A stretch of 64,000 nucleotides of DNA, from positions 15,972,441 to 16,036,440 of the forward strand of contig NW_021941230.1 in assembly GCF_902148845.1 (NCBI RefSeq), written 5' to 3'. This stretch comes from Salarias fasciatus. Taxonomy: Eukaryota; Chordata; Actinopteri; Blenniiformes; Blenniidae. The position numbers and the translations under genes are program-made. Shown here piece by piece: positions 1 through 17,283 of this stretch. Positions within the stretch are counted from its first letter, which is position 1. Each line of letters starts with the position of its first letter. Under the pieces are notes generated by a model. It made no database searches, was not told the DNA's origin, and saw nothing but the letters and a program-made list of their open reading frames with translations.

Positions 1-1698
1 CGCGACCTCATTCTGATCGTTCTGCGCATGCTCCGTTGTGATGACGCAATTTTCCAAGATGGCGGCCCGCAGCTCCGCGTTTCGACTCGTATGGAAACGA
101 TGGATTTAACGGCAGTTTTTAGAAGAATTGAATATAATGAAACGAGCGGGTCGACGGGCGCTGGGCAACGCGGACACTTTCAAAGCTGTAGCGTCAAAGT
201 TAATCGATAAAAACGCCGTTTACTTCCGGGAGACGTCAGTACGTCATGGCCGCCCTCTGTCCAATCAGAACGCTTCACAGACCCCGGCGTGTCAGAGGAT
301 TTTCCACATGATTTTTCCCCCAAACCAATTCCAAATTAAAAACACCATCTAACCACACTCACTGCAGGAGTTCTCCCAGAGCTCAGTCACATTATATGTT
401 TGGATAAATTCAATAAAGTCAAAATCATTCTTCCTGTTCTCCTTTGAGGCACAACTGCTCGTCACAGTGTGCCGCCGCCCCGACTGCTCTGCCGCTTTCA
501 GAACTATTTGCCTTCATGGGGATAAAGTGGATTACAGACAGCCTCACGGGCCAAAATCTTTGTCATTTGTGGATTGAATATTGCAGTGGAAAGTATCGTA
601 AAATGCTCCGAACATCATGTAAAGGCCAAAGGAAAATACACTCCATCTATAAAAGCCCTGATGAAGTCATGTACTCTCACACTGGGCCTCCAGGCAGTTT
701 TATATTCAGCCATAAACCCAGAGTGAGAGGCTTTTGTTTGTTGTAGAATAAAACTAAATGTGAAGTAAAACTACAAGAAGAAAATTACTTCTTTCTATTC
801 AAGCTTGAACTTGAACTTGTTGAAATAAGAGCTGCCGCTTTCCTCCACCAGGAAACAGAAACGTTCTGGAACAGGAAGCAGTTTTCTCACTCCATTGATC
901 CTGCTGCATCGTGCATTTTTCTCATTTCACAAACTATTCGGTTCTGCAGGAATTAGGTCATATAAATCAGCTCCTAACGCTGAAGGGCATGCAGGGGGCG
1001 CAGCCAGCCGAGGGCCTTCATGCTCAGTCCGATCAATAATCTGTGCATCAAAAGTCACATTTAGAGAAACATGATTTTATATTCAAATTTCCAGTTTGCA
1101 CTGATAAAATTGACAAGTGTCACCAAGTCATTCAGATTAATAACACAAGTTTATATAAATTAATTAAAAAAATATTTGACTACTGAGGTAAAATATGAAA
1201 CAAATGTGATATTTTCTTTTTCTTCGAACAACAAAAAAGCCATCATGAGAGCAGCTTCACTGAGTTGCAGTCCCGCAGATAAGAAAATGATCATGTTCTT
1301 TCCTCAGTGTGTGTGTGTGTGTGTGTGCGCGTGTGTGCAGACACACAAAAAAAGTCTCCAATAATCCAGCAGAGTATTTTTTTTCTTGCATGCCTGCACA
1401 CATTCCTGCAGTCTGCCCGCTGACCAATCAGAGACGAGCGTGCAGATGAGGTGGGCGTGTCCCCGAGTCTCTCTGCCCTGAACTGGAGTACAGGGTCTGA
1501 ATGGAGAGTAGAGTAGAATAAAATAGAACAGAGTAGAGTGCCCCCACATAAAAAGGACGGGTGGGGTTGGATATGAAGCCGTGAGGCGGGGGGAGAGGGG
1601 AAAGTCTGCAGAAGTGTCTTGGTTTATGCTTCAGCTGGGATGAGAACAGAATCCCAGCGACTGGAGGAACTGTCCTCCGTTGACCTCGTTTCACACAG

Positions 1699-1743
<45 letters not shown>

Positions 1744-3521
1744 CCTCCCAGCAGAAAAAGTCAAACTTTCTCACATTTCAGCTCAGTTGTGAAACTTGTA
1801 CTTCTCCCATTTCTCATTGAATGTGATGAAGACGCTTTAAAGAAAACAGCAGAGCAAATGAAGCATATAAGATTGAGATAACTTATTTAAAATCAGGCTA
1901 AAACTTTGCAGCTTTTGCACAGATCTGTTCAGATCTGCATCCAGCTGAGAGGTTAAGATGGGTTTTGTTCTCTGGGTATTGGATCACACCAACAATTCAC
2001 CAAACCCATGGAATATGAACCCATGATGAGAGACAGGTGATCTCTTCCAGCCCCTCTGGTGTTTTCCTGAGGATTTACTGGAGCTGTGTGCAGAGCTCAG
2101 GTCTCGGCAGGTTGAAAGCTGCACTTACGACCCGCAGAGTCAATGTGGGACTGACCAGCAGCAGAGCAAGTCAAGGTACGGTCACATTTCAAGAAGAAAT
2201 GCAAAGAAATGCAGGAATACATCCAGAGAAATCCCTCATCTAGCTAACCTAGATGACTCCTGTGAAGATGGTTGGAGATGGAAGATTCACAAAATCTGAT
2301 TTCTAGAAATAATGAATAAAAAAAATCTTCAAATAAAAGTAAATAATAAATAGAAAGCCAGTCTGATGAAGACAGACAGCTCTCCGTCTTTTTCTGTTAC
2401 ACCAGCAGCTCCCTGCTGAGAACACCAGGGCACACTGTGTGCTGGAGGAGGTAAACAAAGGGCAGGCGAAGAGGCGTGTGTGTGCGTGTGTGTGTGTGTG
2501 TGTTGTGTGAACTGCACCACAATGCCCACATCGCATCGTAGCATTTTTTTTTTTCCCCCCCCGATTACAGTAGAAATCATCACATCAAGGGAAACTCCTG
2601 GTGCTTCAGAGGAGCCTGTCTGAGCGAGTAATGAACTAAAAACCCGAGTTCATTCAAATCAAGCAACTTTCAGAAGAATCCTCTGTCAAAACTGAAAAAA
2701 ATTAGATGAACACTAAACTGACTTTTTAGAGTCTGTCACAGATTTCTCAGCATCTGCCTTTTCTGTGTGAACTTTACACTTTGGTTGCTGTCCTTTACTA
2801 AAATATGGCCAATATATGTCGGACCCAGCCAGGCGGCCTCACCGCCAGGCTGACTACTTTATTTAGATCAGGCTGGCTGGAGGGGGGTGAAACCACAGGC
2901 AGACTGCTGGGCTGACTCACCCACCAGAACAGAGGTCTGCCTGCAAACCTGGGCCGAGGGGACGACACAAAGTGGAAAAACAGACACAAACACACTAATT
3001 CGCTCACACTGTTATTGCGATCCGGGTCCACTGAGCCCGGCGGGACACTTTTCACCGTGGCACCACAGGCATTGTCTCAGGTTTGGATTCGGTCATCATA
3101 ATTAGATTCTACTGGAAATAAACTAAAACAATGATCAGCAAGTAAAAAAAAAAAAAACCTGGAGTGAACCAAGACTGTTTACACATCCAGTTCATTCTGG
3201 ATGCAACACTGCTGCTCCAACCAGGAGGAGGAGGAGGAAGACAGACACAACCACGTGCTGGTTTAAACTTAAAGTACATGACACTGAGAGTGGGGAAATG
3301 TGGATGTACACAGGTGTGCTTCAAACAGGGCACTTTTTTTTGGGGGGGGGGGGGCAGTATTAGTATTAGGCTAGAGTCACAACAAAGCGCATAAGAGAGG
3401 CAGATAACTGTTAACAGTGAAAATGTGGCTCATTTCATCAGCTGATTGGCTGCTGAGGGTTCAGATGCTCAATTAGAAATCAGTAATTATCAGCTAATAT
3501 GAGACCCAATCCCCCCCCCCC

Positions 3522-3552
<31 letters not shown>

Positions 3553-3877
3553 ACAGTAAAGCAGGTGTGCTGCACACCTTTCTGCTGCGCACACACACAC
3601 ACACGTTCACCAATAAACTCGCCAGCTTGTGAAGATGTGTGCACGCTCGCACGACATGCAAACACGCACGCACAAGGTGAGAGGGCCGGATGTGTGTCAG
3701 GATCTGCACCTGCACCGCCCTCCCGAGGTCCGGCTCCGGGCGGAACAGGCGCAGGAGGTGCGTTTGGTTAAAACTTGCCCAGACAGTGTAAATACAGACA
3801 TGTGGAATTTTATTATTATTATTATTAACACATTTAAATGAAGTCAATAAAGGGGTGTAGAGGCAGAAAGGACTCAC
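1..3877 (-). other. creb3l1: CREB3L1 intron 1, copy A (part)
   Basis: No exon or RNA gene is recognisable here. It is the 5' part of the long first intron of CREB3L1, downstream (leftward) of exon 1. It holds a TG repeat at about 1701-1741, shorter TG runs near 1307 and 2478, a C homopolymer at 3511-3538 followed by CA repeats, and otherwise ordinary AT-rich DNA. Open frames across the simple repeats are not credible genes. Confidence 0.7.
3511..3600. repeat. Poly-C plus CA microsatellite, copy A
   Basis: Twenty-eight consecutive C bases at 3511-3538 run straight into a CA repeat, and a second CA run follows near 3590. The matching site in copy B has 26 C bases (41817-41842). Such a tract is hard to sequence, so its length is unreliable in both copies. 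Confidence 0.9.
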
Positions 3878-3988
3878 CACATTCGTGAGGAAATCTCCGT
3901 CGCTCAGCTCCTCCAGGTCCAACAGGTTGCTCCCTGCAGACGGGTACAGCTTCTCCGCCGTTAGGCTGTCTAAGATAGACTCCATCAT
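3878..3988 (-). CDS. creb3l1: CREB3L1 (OASIS) coding exon 1, copy A
   Basis: CREB3L1 is an ER-membrane bZIP transcription factor cut by site-1 and site-2 proteases on ER stress or signalling; it drives collagen and secretory genes. This exon encodes the first 37 residues, starting MMESILDSL and ending DGDFLTNV. It resembles the human N-terminus, with acidic LDLEELSDGDFL matching human LDLGDLNESDFL. Two ATG codons are adjacent and I use the first. The donor is GTG|GTGAGT, phase 0, which fits exon 2 at 34647. The exon is unbroken in this copy, but exon 2 would lie left of base 1. It could be CREB3L2, but exons 2 and 3 favour CREB3L1. Confidence 0.8.
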
Positions 3989-4001
3989 GACTGAGTGTGT
4001 G

Positions 4002-4036
<35 letters not shown>

Positions 4037-4189
4037 GGATGGACAGCAGCTCTGTGGACTCAAAGCCTGGATGTGGACTCTGAAAGGTGCGGAGGGCTGC
4101 AGGAGTCCAGCCGGATGTTCACACCGGCCGAGGCGAGCCGAGTCCAGCTGCTGCTCTCATTCACTGACGAGACGGAATTCAGCAGGACC

Positions 4190-4204
4190 CGCACATCCTC
4201 CTCC

Positions 4205-4236
<32 letters not shown>

Positions 4237-4450
4237 CTCCTCCTGCTGCTGCTCCTCCTCCTAATTCCTCTTCTTCTTCTTCTCCTCCTACTTCTTCTTC
4301 TTCTTCTCGCTTCTTTTCGTGCGGAGGACGCTGCTCTCCATCCAGTCTCTCCGCGCTGGCTCAGCCACGCGCTCATGAATATCCAACAAGACCACGCCCC
4401 TTCGGGGGCGGAGCTAACAGACCACGCCCATAAACAACCCGTTTAAATAT
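4190..4450 (-). promoter_or_regulatory. creb3l1: CREB3L1 promoter and 5' UTR, copy A
   Basis: Upstream of the CREB3L1 start lie a TCC/TTC tract (about 4197-4310; purine-rich GGA in the transcript), a CpG-rich stretch, and three GC or CACCC boxes (4391-4430) of the SP/KLF type spaced within 40 bases. An AT-rich TTTAAATATT lies further upstream at 4441. The start site is inferred to be near 4300-4390 and is not marked by a clear TATA box. Confidence 0.45.
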
Positions 4451-6157
4451 TCTCCCAGCCACAATCTTTCATTTTAAGATTTAAATCGATGAGCGGGTGA
4501 TTAACAGGAACAATTAAATACACTTACAATACTGTAAATATTAAAAAACAGAAAAATATGACTGCAATCCTTTTTTAACTTTTATAGAAATTATGATTAT
4601 TACATGATGCATCAGTGATGATATCAATCATTACTCAAATAAAAATGATGAAAACATTTACAAATATTTGTTACCTGTATATGAATTATGGTTATTTCCA
4701 TGAAAACATATTTTAAAGGACTTTTTTATTTGAATTCTGTCTTTAAAACCATTTACATAACTTGACCCTTCTTAAACGTAATCACTTTCCTCTGTTTCAG
4801 TGTGGATAACTGTTTTCTTGAGCTGTTTTAACCCGTTCATTGGAAGTTAGCTGAAGTATGGATACTGGACAGATCTTTTACATTTACAGTAACAAAATTG
4901 AAAAAAAAAATACTATTTTTGATTTATGCCTCTTTATGTAACTGTGCATTGTTAAAGGATTTCTTTTATTGAATTTCCCACACAATTAATAAATTATCCA
5001 TTTCTGTATCTCTCTTCTTGGTGTGACTAAATATATTTTGCAATCGTTGTATTACAATGACAGAGCTGTCTCGTCTTAACTGATCATATTTTATACTAAC
5101 TTATCTCGCTTTATTAAAGCTTGGGTTTACACAGGCTCTGTGGATGTTAACAGTAAAGACCGTATTTAAAAATGGTTTGAAAATCTGTAAATAAAGACAA
5201 ATGAATGCCCTGCTCAATTCAAACAAACTTCCTTTTTTTTCATCATGTAATTAGAAAGTGTTCAATCAATCACATGTTCAGGGTAGATAAAGAGATTAAA
5301 GACACTTTGCTTGTTACATATATTTTACTATATATAATATTATTTTATGGCCAAATTCTGACCGGGATCCTGAGCCACTGAGTTCAGGGCCTGTTTCAAT
5401 GATCCTGAATGAAAACAGTTCATGAACACACATAAACTCACTTCCAGTGTGTGAAACGAAGAAAGACGAGCGACTGCCTTGATGGGTTTGACACCTCTAA
5501 ATCCTGCCTGCAGCAACCACACACACACACACACACAGCTACACACTCACAGGAGCAGTGGAACAGATATTCCTTTGTCTCCTGGGATCCTCCTGCCTCA
5601 GATTATCTCTTGTGGGAGAGTGAGGAGGTATCAGTGGTGCAGAGGAGTGCAGCTGTTAGGTAATCTGGGAGGTTCCACTGAACCGATGCCACAAAAGGCC
5701 GTTTCTGGATGTTTTATTTGTGGGCTGTAATTCCCTTGTGAGGCTGATTAATTAGGACAGTTCTGATTTCTGAACCTGAAGGATCCTGATGAAGGTTTTC
5801 AGAGGATGAAGCGGCTGACGGCTGATCCCGGACTTCGCTCCGGGCTGCTGACTGGGTTGTTGGGTTTAGGGTCATCGGAGGGCGTGGCGGCGGCTCAGAC
5901 CCAGAACTTCCCTCCACAGCCAACAATAGTGATAATAATCGTCATTTTATGCTCCTTTCCCAACAATACTTTGTTATGTAATGATCTCTTCTTACTCTCC
6001 AGGCTGTTTCCCACCTGAGTCCTTATTTTCTGATCCACCATGACCCCCTCCTCCCTCCGTTTCCCCCCCGGTGTCTTCTTCTCTGGCCTCTTTCTGCGTC
6101 CACATATCGATTTACGGAGGTAGCTGTCCCACCCCATGGGACAAGCATCTTTGTTTA

Positions 6158-6196
<39 letters not shown>

Positions 6197-8642
6197 TACA
6201 CACATCGGTGTTGCGTAACCGTGATGACCTTTCAGTGACGACAGCAACTTCGCTCAAAATCTCACACTTTCAAACTCAGATTTGAACACACTCTGAGGAG
6301 TTCTGACCTCAGCTTCTCGGTCTTTCTGATCACAGATTGATCAGGTGAAGCTCGGCCTGAAATCAGCCTGATTTTCCACCTGTGGCTGAGTTTGCAGACA
6401 GATCTGTGTCGGCGGAGGAGTCAGAGACTCTGTGTTCGAACCGGCCTTGAATTTCTTCAAACTTTGAACGAGCCCAGGCTGTTTGTGCGTCTGAGTGGCC
6501 GGGCGCCGTGATTGGCTGCCCGGCTCCTGATGCCTGCCGCGGGGAAGCTGCCGATTGGCCGCCGCTGTCACGATGCCGGCGTGAGTCATCCTCTATTCTG
6601 GGCGTGCGGCGCCGACATGGGGTCGCGACCTTTCGTCTCTGTGGTGACCACTGTAGTGTCATCACGCTTCCTGCCCGCCCCCCTCCGCTGACCGCCGGCC
6701 TCCATCATCCACCCAGGCTCGACCGTCTCCGTCATGTTTCCTCCCACGCCGCAGTGACACCGGATCACCAACAGCAAATCAGGCATCAGTATCAATTACT
6801 GCTGTTTCACAACCAGCAGCAGGTCGGCGATGGAACAAGGACTGTCTGAACTACAATCACTAAAAGACGCCGCCTTCACCGTCTCATGCAATGATAAATG
6901 ATCCCAGACTGCTTGAGTTAGGCCTGAGATTTATCTCAACCAACGGGACATTTTCACTCATTGTTTCTGATTCAGAGCGTTATTTCGGTGCCATGTTGAC
7001 ACAGAAATATAGGTTTTAGTTCACAGTGAAGCCAAACAGTCATTATGCTCCGGTTTATCCCTCATAAATCCCCCATAAAAGATCCAACGAGTCGCTTTCC
7101 CCTGCGCCGTTCCACCGCCGACAATTAAAACTACATTATTAAAAAGTCATCGCAGACAGTTGACTCGACCGAACGGACGAAGCTAAAAATAACAGAGAAA
7201 TTCGGGCTCAAAAGCAAAATGCGGAGCAGGACTTATTTTTACCCTCGGGGCTCTTTTAAAAGGCCTGTGGGGTTGTGTGGGTGGCTGCTTGGTGGTAGCT
7301 GGGTGGAGCAGTGGATGGGATAATAAATGGTCACAGGGTGGACACAGTGGAGCAGTGGAGCGATGGAGATCCAGGCCTCCGGTTTGCCATGATTCCTGCA
7401 GATAAAACCGGCTGAAGGAGTTTTTCCCTCCCCCGTTACTCTTCATCTCGCTTTCTGTATTTTCTACTGTGTTCCTCTTTTTCCCCTCCTTCTCCGTCGG
7501 CGGCTTTTTCCCTCAAGGCAGAGTTCAGAAGTTCAGGGAAGAGCGGAAGAGGCTGTTCCGGCAGTCAGGTTCATTCTTCACTCAGTGTTTAACGTCGACA
7601 CCGAACAGGCCGGACCCTGATGAGCTCCACCGTCTTCACAGTCAGGAAAGATTCGCCATCTGAAACATTGTTCCGACTGAGAGCAAAGCTGTTTAATCAG
7701 AAACTCTGCTTGAACAGGGGGAACTTTATTTAACAAGCCACGTGACTGCACTGCCCCCTACTGGAGGAAGCATCATCTAACAACCCAACAACAACCTGGG
7801 TGTCCAGCTTAAAAACAGTTTAAAAACTTTTACTTCAAAAGATGCTTGAAGAAAACAGTCATGATTTAATTCCATTGATGTCAGTGTTGCTCTGGACAGA
7901 AGCGACTCATCACTGCCTCCTACTGTGGAAAGTGGTACTGCTTTAATTTCACACAGTGCCTTTAAATAAATGCTGGATTTTTGCATCTTGTGTGAATCTA
8001 TCAGGATTTTCAGTGCAGCCGGGACATCATGTGTCCTCTGTCTCCTCCGAATAACCTCATCCCGACTCGTTAAACCGTCTGCTGACTTTTAAAAGGCTTC
8101 TGATCCACCGAGGTGATTGAAACCGGCTGCAAACCGCCGCATCCCTCTCAGTCCACAACTCAAATTCTCCCAAATCTGTGAAAAGTCACTGGACTGCACG
8201 CATGTGTTGTGCGCTCCACCACTTTATTTTTTGTGTTTAGGAGTCTCCAGAGAAATGTCGCCTGGAACGTGAGTCCCTCTGGTCACTAACTCAGTCCTCA
8301 TCGCGTCCGAGAGGCAGAAGTTTCAGATCTGAGGAAAACAACGACTGAAACAGGCTTAAAGCTGAAAACTAAAGTTCAGAAATCGTTTGAGAGAGAAGGA
8401 GTAACACGACACTGCCACCTGATGGATGGCAGAGGTATTACCTCAAGGTCAAGGCGTCTGAACTCGTCTCCCTTCAAGGAAATTTGTTTGGACAAGCTTA
8501 AGTGTTTGGCAGTCTGTCTTTAAAACATCGCTCACGTGTTTACTGACGACGGCCGCAGTGAAAGAACACGAGAAGAGAACAGAAGACGTCGTTTTCTGGA
8601 AGGGGAACCAGTGGAGCGGCCGGGCCGGTCGGTTGGCGGCGG
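4451..8642. other. Intergenic DNA, CREB3L1 to GTPase, copy A
   Basis: I see no convincing exon in this 4.2 kb. The first part (4450-5350) is very AT-rich. There are CA repeats at 5519-5538 and CT/CA repeats at 6158-6196. A GC-rich patch at 6490-6720 has two ATTGG (CCAAT-box) motifs and a TGAGTCA AP-1-like site, and could be an enhancer or unannotated promoter. The rightmost part should include the 3' UTR of the minus-strand GTPase gene; a TTTATT at about 8223 (AATAAA on the minus strand) is one possible polyadenylation signal. Confidence 0.5.
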
Positions 8643-10538
8643 TCACCACTGCATGGTCTTGGACCGGGTCAGTTTCTGGTCAGAGCGTGGCGGACAGTCA
8701 GCATGTAGGAGCGGCGGTCCGGCAGGGGGCGCTGCTGGTCCAGCACCAGCCTGTCACACAGTGGGGGGGGGGGGGGTCGAACTCATCACCGGGGCGCCAC
8801 AGTTTGACCAACGGTGGCCGGCTGGCTCTCACGGCCGATACAACACCTGATGAGCTGAAGCACCGCAGCCTCCACGGCCAGCGCGGCCTCGGCCACGGAC
8901 AGCTCCCTGAAGCCACACCTGGACAGTCGAAACCAGCGGCGTCACCGACGCGCTCAGGGCCACGTGCACGAGATTCAGCCAGACCGAAGGACACTCGCCT
9001 TAAATCCTTCGCCAGCACGCTGTCCTTCCTCCGTCGTCACCTCCCTGCCGATTTCCAAATCCGCCTTGTTGGCTACCAGCACTGTGGGAACCACTGACAC
9101 ACACACACACACACACACGCAGTTAACAGGTTATCCTGTCAACACACAACCTACAGAGTGCGAGACAGTCCGCCAAACATGGACTGTGCGAAACGGTGAG
9201 AATAGACAGACGTGACGCCGAGGCAGAGCAGAGCGGCGGACAGTCAAACAGCCAGTTCCTGTGGAGATCATGCAGGCGGCTGCAGGGTTTTCAGGACGCT
9301 CACTGAGGTTAAAGCATCCTGAAATGTCCAGAAACTGGAGGACACTGTCAGGGTGATCGGACGTCTCAGAGAGCTGCGGGCAGATCAGCACTGCTTTTCT
9401 TTAAATCAATACATCACTCTTTATTTCTGCAACACTAATCCGTCCTCCAGTCGTCTCGTGGCCTGAAGCGCAGCTTCCTTCAGCGGCGTGTGAGCGATGG
9501 TCTCACCCAGGCTCTGTTTGGTCCTGGTCCGATGAGCGTCTTGAGTCGCGGGACCTCCGTGAAGCTGCAGCGCTGCGTGATGGAGTAGAGCAGCAGGAAG
9601 CCGTCGGCCCAGCGGATGGAGGCCTCCAGCGAAGCCGCCGAGCTCTCCTGAGGGGCGGACAGCTCGGTCACGCTGCGTCTGTCGCCCGTGCCCGCGCGTC
9701 TCGCCGAGCTCACCTTCCAAGCAACGTCCAAGATCTCCAGATCCACAGACTCCTGGTCCACCGTGCGGCTGCACCTGTAGGTCACGTCTGCAGAGAAGCA
9801 CAGCGACGCGGCGCTCTCAGCTGCGCCCGCCAGCGGGACGAACGGGGTCGGCGGACCTACCCTTCTTGCGGTCGTACTCTCCGATGGAAGCGTTGGTTAC
9901 GAAGCGGACGCACAGGGCTGGAGACACAAAGCAGAGACAGGCAGTGAAGAAGTCTCTCGTGCTCTCACATTAACGGGCTGAGTTACAGGCCGCATCCTCT
10001 CTGCTGCAGCAAACGCTGGCCCGAGGCCCGGCGTGGGGCCTGCAGCTCACTTCTCCTCAGAGCTGCCCGCTGTGTTTAAATGCAGGCTGCTTCTCCTGTG
10101 TCTGGCTGGAAGAGCCTGCAGAGCTCGTGTTTGTTTGACTTGCTGAAGGGCTGGCTGTATTTTAGTGAGTATAATAAAAGTTCACTGCCTGAGCTGCCGT
10201 CGCAGCCTCTACAAAAGCAAAAAACCCAGTTTTCATTCAGGCGTTCTGTCTACGTGTGGCCCAGCAGACAGAGGCGGCAGTCCGCCGTCCTCTCCTCCGG
10301 AATCTTCTCCTGAGGCGCTCACTCCTCCGGTCTTGTGTGTGGTTTCCATTTTAGCAGAAACCCTTCAAAACTGTGTCCGAGACTAAACTTGACCTCTTTC
10401 GCTCACCGGTGATCGGCCCGGTTACACAACCCGCCACCCAGCGCATCCTCGTTTTTTCCACTCACTCCCCAGGGCGCACTTCCACCTGTCTTTCCAGTGT
10501 TGTGCGCTCCCAGCACCAGCAGCTTCAGAGGGGACCAT
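8643..10538 (-). pseudogene. RERG/RERGL-like small GTPase, copy A (broken by assembly indels)
   Basis: Same six-exon gene as at 46941-48835, in the lower-quality copy. The P-loop exon begins at 10538 and the stop codon is at 8643. One extra C just after the start codon shifts the frame of exon 1, and exon 2 has a one-base gain and a one-base loss that nearly cancel. The other exons also carry small indels. Because the partner copy is intact, I read these as consensus errors or haplotype noise, not true pseudogenisation. The GC donor of the last intron is present here too. Confidence 0.7.
9092..9120. repeat. CA/TG repeat at a splice acceptor, copy A
   Basis: Eleven CA units lie directly upstream (in transcript order) of the acceptor of GTPase exon 5, so the pre-mRNA reads as a UG repeat ending in CAG. 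Copy B has the same unit number. Confidence 0.85.
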
Positions 10539-11655
10539 TTCCTGCTTGTTAGGCTCCTTCCTCCTTCATGAAAGCCCTGCAGGAGGGGTGGGGGGCAAAA
10601 AGAGCGTTTCCTAACAAGCTCATCTGAAAGTTTCCCCCAACAGGATATGGAGTGAGAAGAACAGCTAATGCAAGAATGCCTGAATCTAAAACATTTAATA
10701 AAACACTCTTCTGCGGCTCAGGCTCGTTGTCGCTCGTGCGTCAATTTCAAAAAGCTCAGAATCAGTTCTATTGGTCATAATATCAGACTTAGACCGGTTA
10801 GACTGCTAAATTCAATCATCGCCGCAGCACCAAACACCAGTTTTGACATCAAATGTTAAAAAAAAACACACTGTACCTTCTAGGTGAAGTTCAGATGTGG
10901 AGATGTTCATTACAGACCGGCGTGTTCGGCGACTGACACTGAGCAGGCTGCAAACCGGAGGGATGGGACAGTCCTCTGTTTGTGTTTGGGTAGAAGACCA
11001 ACCTCTCTCTTCCTTCCCTCCCTCCCTCCTTCTCTCCTCTCTCTCCCTAAGGGGATAAAATAACACGAAACTCATTTTACTCTGGAAACCGAGTCTAACT
11101 TCATGTGCAGATCTCACTCAGGAGACTCACACACTCTTATCTTGAACATCTCCTACACTGGAACATGTTATCGGTCCCTTTAGTGACACTCGGTGCATTT
11201 AGACAGAGTTAAAAAACACAGCAGGAGTTCTGAACGCATCCGAAGCGAGTTTTTAAATCCTGGTTATCATAACGCAGGGCGGCCGGGACGCTCTCTGCTG
11301 AACCGCGCATGCTTCAGCAGCGCAGGCACAACTTCACGGACACAGCTTGGCAAACGGCCCGCGGGGAGCTTGCGGTTTGTTTTCCAGGTTTTGATTCAAG
11401 GCGTCGGCCGTGAACACAAAGCGCGACAAGTGGTTGATGGAGAGGAGGCGGACATGACCAAAGAAAGGAAGGCTGGGAGGGTTTCAGCGTCTCCCCTCCG
11501 CTGTGAACGCTTCCAGCCTGAGCTCTGATGAAAACACGAGGCTGATTATCAACCAGCAGATCTGAACCTTAGTCGCTCTTTTACTGAAACGTAAAACCGT
11601 GGAACACGAAGCAAGAAGCCGAGGACCAAATGGAACAAAGTGACTTTTGTAGGAG
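10539..11655. other. Intergenic DNA, GTPase promoter side, copy A
   Basis: This 1.1 kb between the GTPase start and the NDUFS1 polyadenylation signal should hold the GTPase promoter and 5' UTR. A CT-rich tract lies at about 11003-11050. No TATA box or other gene is evident. Confidence 0.45.
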
Positions 11656-11661
11656 TTTATT
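11656..11661 (-). terminator. ndufs1: NDUFS1 polyadenylation signal, copy A
   Basis: TTTATT on the plus strand gives AATAAA on the minus strand, about 150 bases past the NDUFS1 stop codon, with no better signal between. This gives a short 3' UTR. Confidence 0.6.
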
Positions 11662-11812
11662 TATATTTTGTACGTTCTTCAGCATCATTCAACAAGCTCG
11701 CTCACGGGAGTGAAAACGATTTACAACAAGCATCGAGGACAGGTTTAAATTAAAGAGCAACACCAAGTCTGTCGGGGGGGAGGCGTGAGGGTGTTTTCAG
11801 AGGAGGAGGGGC

Positions 11813-15628
<3,816 letters not shown>

Positions 15629-16548
15629 GATGCTGTGGATGGAGCCATACGAGATAAATGTGCTAATTTCAAGAACTCAGCACGAACAAATACTCTACAA
15701 CCTGAACATTTGGTGCACAACAAATACAAATACAACAGAAAAGCACATCAGAAAAGAACAAACAAACAGAGGTTTTAAAAAACACCTCCAATGACTGCTT
15801 GCTCTAGAGATTCCTGATTGAGTACCTCAGTTATTATTACTTAATACACTTTTCATGACCTACATTTACGGATTAATTCAAAGATCCTACTTCTTTATTC
15901 ACGATTAACAAATTTATGAAGAAATCCACCATATTGCTGCACTGCTAACTGAATCTTTAAAAACTGAGACACATTTATCCCCAAAAGGTTTTGTGTTTCA
16001 TTTAAGGTCATATTATGAACCTTAAATGACTCCTCAGCAGTCATCAGGTCAGCTCCTCAGTGCACAAACACTCAACACACAGTGAACTGGGTTACTTTTA
16101 GGCTTCACCTGTAAAGGACTTCACATTAGGATATTTATCCTCAAGGATGACAGATTCATCAAGTCCAAGCAGAGTTCAACACTCAATACCTGAGTATATA
16201 ACCACAACCTGCTCAGCCGTGTTACGTATCGTAGCTGTCACTGTCAACAACAACAAACACTGCAGCGCCCTAAATACGTCCCGAGAATATTACACAGATA
16301 TGACACGGAGACTAACTCAATAACAAGAGTTAATAAATGTTTAATAATTAGATAAAATACGCGCACCTTCCAGTGGGGGCTCCTTGCTGGCAGGCTAACA
16401 GTTAGCTAGTCAAGGACACGGAGGCGGCATGTTGTTAGAGGGTACGTGACGCCGTAAGGTCAAAAACGGACGTTTCCGTTCACGGAACCGAATAAAGCAG
16501 ACAGAATCAAGTATTTTCATTAACGCACGATGTGTAGTGGGTGCTTAC
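15629..16548 (-). other. ndufs1: NDUFS1 intron 1, copy A
   Basis: About 0.9 kb of AT-rich intron between the non-coding first exon and the exon with the start codon. I see no RNA gene in it. A possible second 5' UTR donor lies at about 16366 (GGAAG|GTGCGC). Confidence 0.5.
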
Positions 16549-16640
16549 CTTTCGCTATTTGGCCTTCTGGACCAGAACAGCGCTGACTTAGAAGTGAGAG
16601 GCTATGGCGTTAGCGGAAATCACTTTGTCCCACTTCCGGT
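16549..16640 (-). promoter_or_regulatory. ndufs1: NDUFS1 non-coding first exon and promoter, copy A
   Basis: A strong donor (AAAG|GTAAGC at 16549/16548) ends a likely 5' UTR exon. CACTTCCGGT at 16631-16640 is an ETS/NRF-2 type site, common in promoters of respiratory-chain genes. The DNA further right is AT-rich. Confidence 0.5.
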
Positions 16641-17270
16641 TTGATGGAGTTCTCACGTTTCACAATAAAAATCTTATTTTCTGCTCAGCCGTAGATACGA
16701 TTTGACATTTTAACAACATCAAATGATAAAATAATAAAATAATAAATCGCAGCATTTCATCACGAACACTTACTTGATGAAGAGCCAGTTTTTATCCGTA
16801 CAATCATCACATTCAAACCAAAGGGGGGAAATGCTCTGGCAACAACTCATAGATAACTCTTTATTTAATTTCATATTAATCTATCAATATTCACGTACTG
16901 ATACTTCCCCGAGCTCCTATTATATCGACAATGAGAAAAAAAATAAAACTTATAATGAAGAAGTTGAACTTCCGGTACGATGGACTACATCCGGGTACTG
17001 TTGGAATAACGCTTGACTACAAATAATAGAAAATAGAGATTAAAAATCAAGGCTAAAAATCATACTGTATACTTATACTTCTTTAAAACTAATTTTTGAA
17101 ATTCTAAACTATCCAGGAGTGTTTCCAGTCACCAGTGGATTTATTTCAATTCGAAATAGTGAAAGTTGCATGGGTCCACATAAATGTGATTGACTGCAAC
17201 TGGACAGGTTTTCATTTGATGAATTCCACCCATAGATATTTATGATAATTAAGAATGACTCAGCACTGTA
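16641..17270. other. Intergenic DNA, NDUFS1 to MAP4K4, copy A
   Basis: About 630 bases, very AT-rich, between the NDUFS1 promoter and the end of MAP4K4. A second ACTTCCGG motif lies at about 16969. No gene is seen. Confidence 0.5.
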
Positions 17271-17283
17271 AATTACTTCTGAT

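Noticed and set aside
444-746. A 100-codon plus-strand frame in CREB3L1 intron 1, repeated at 38757-39059
   Set aside because: It is preserved in both copies only because the copies are near-identical. It has no recognisable domain, no clear splice sites and ordinary intron composition.
4179-4376. Arg-rich and Ser-rich frames in the TCC/TTC tract upstream of CREB3L1
   Set aside because: Pure trinucleotide repeat translation; the tract lies in the inferred 5' UTR and promoter.
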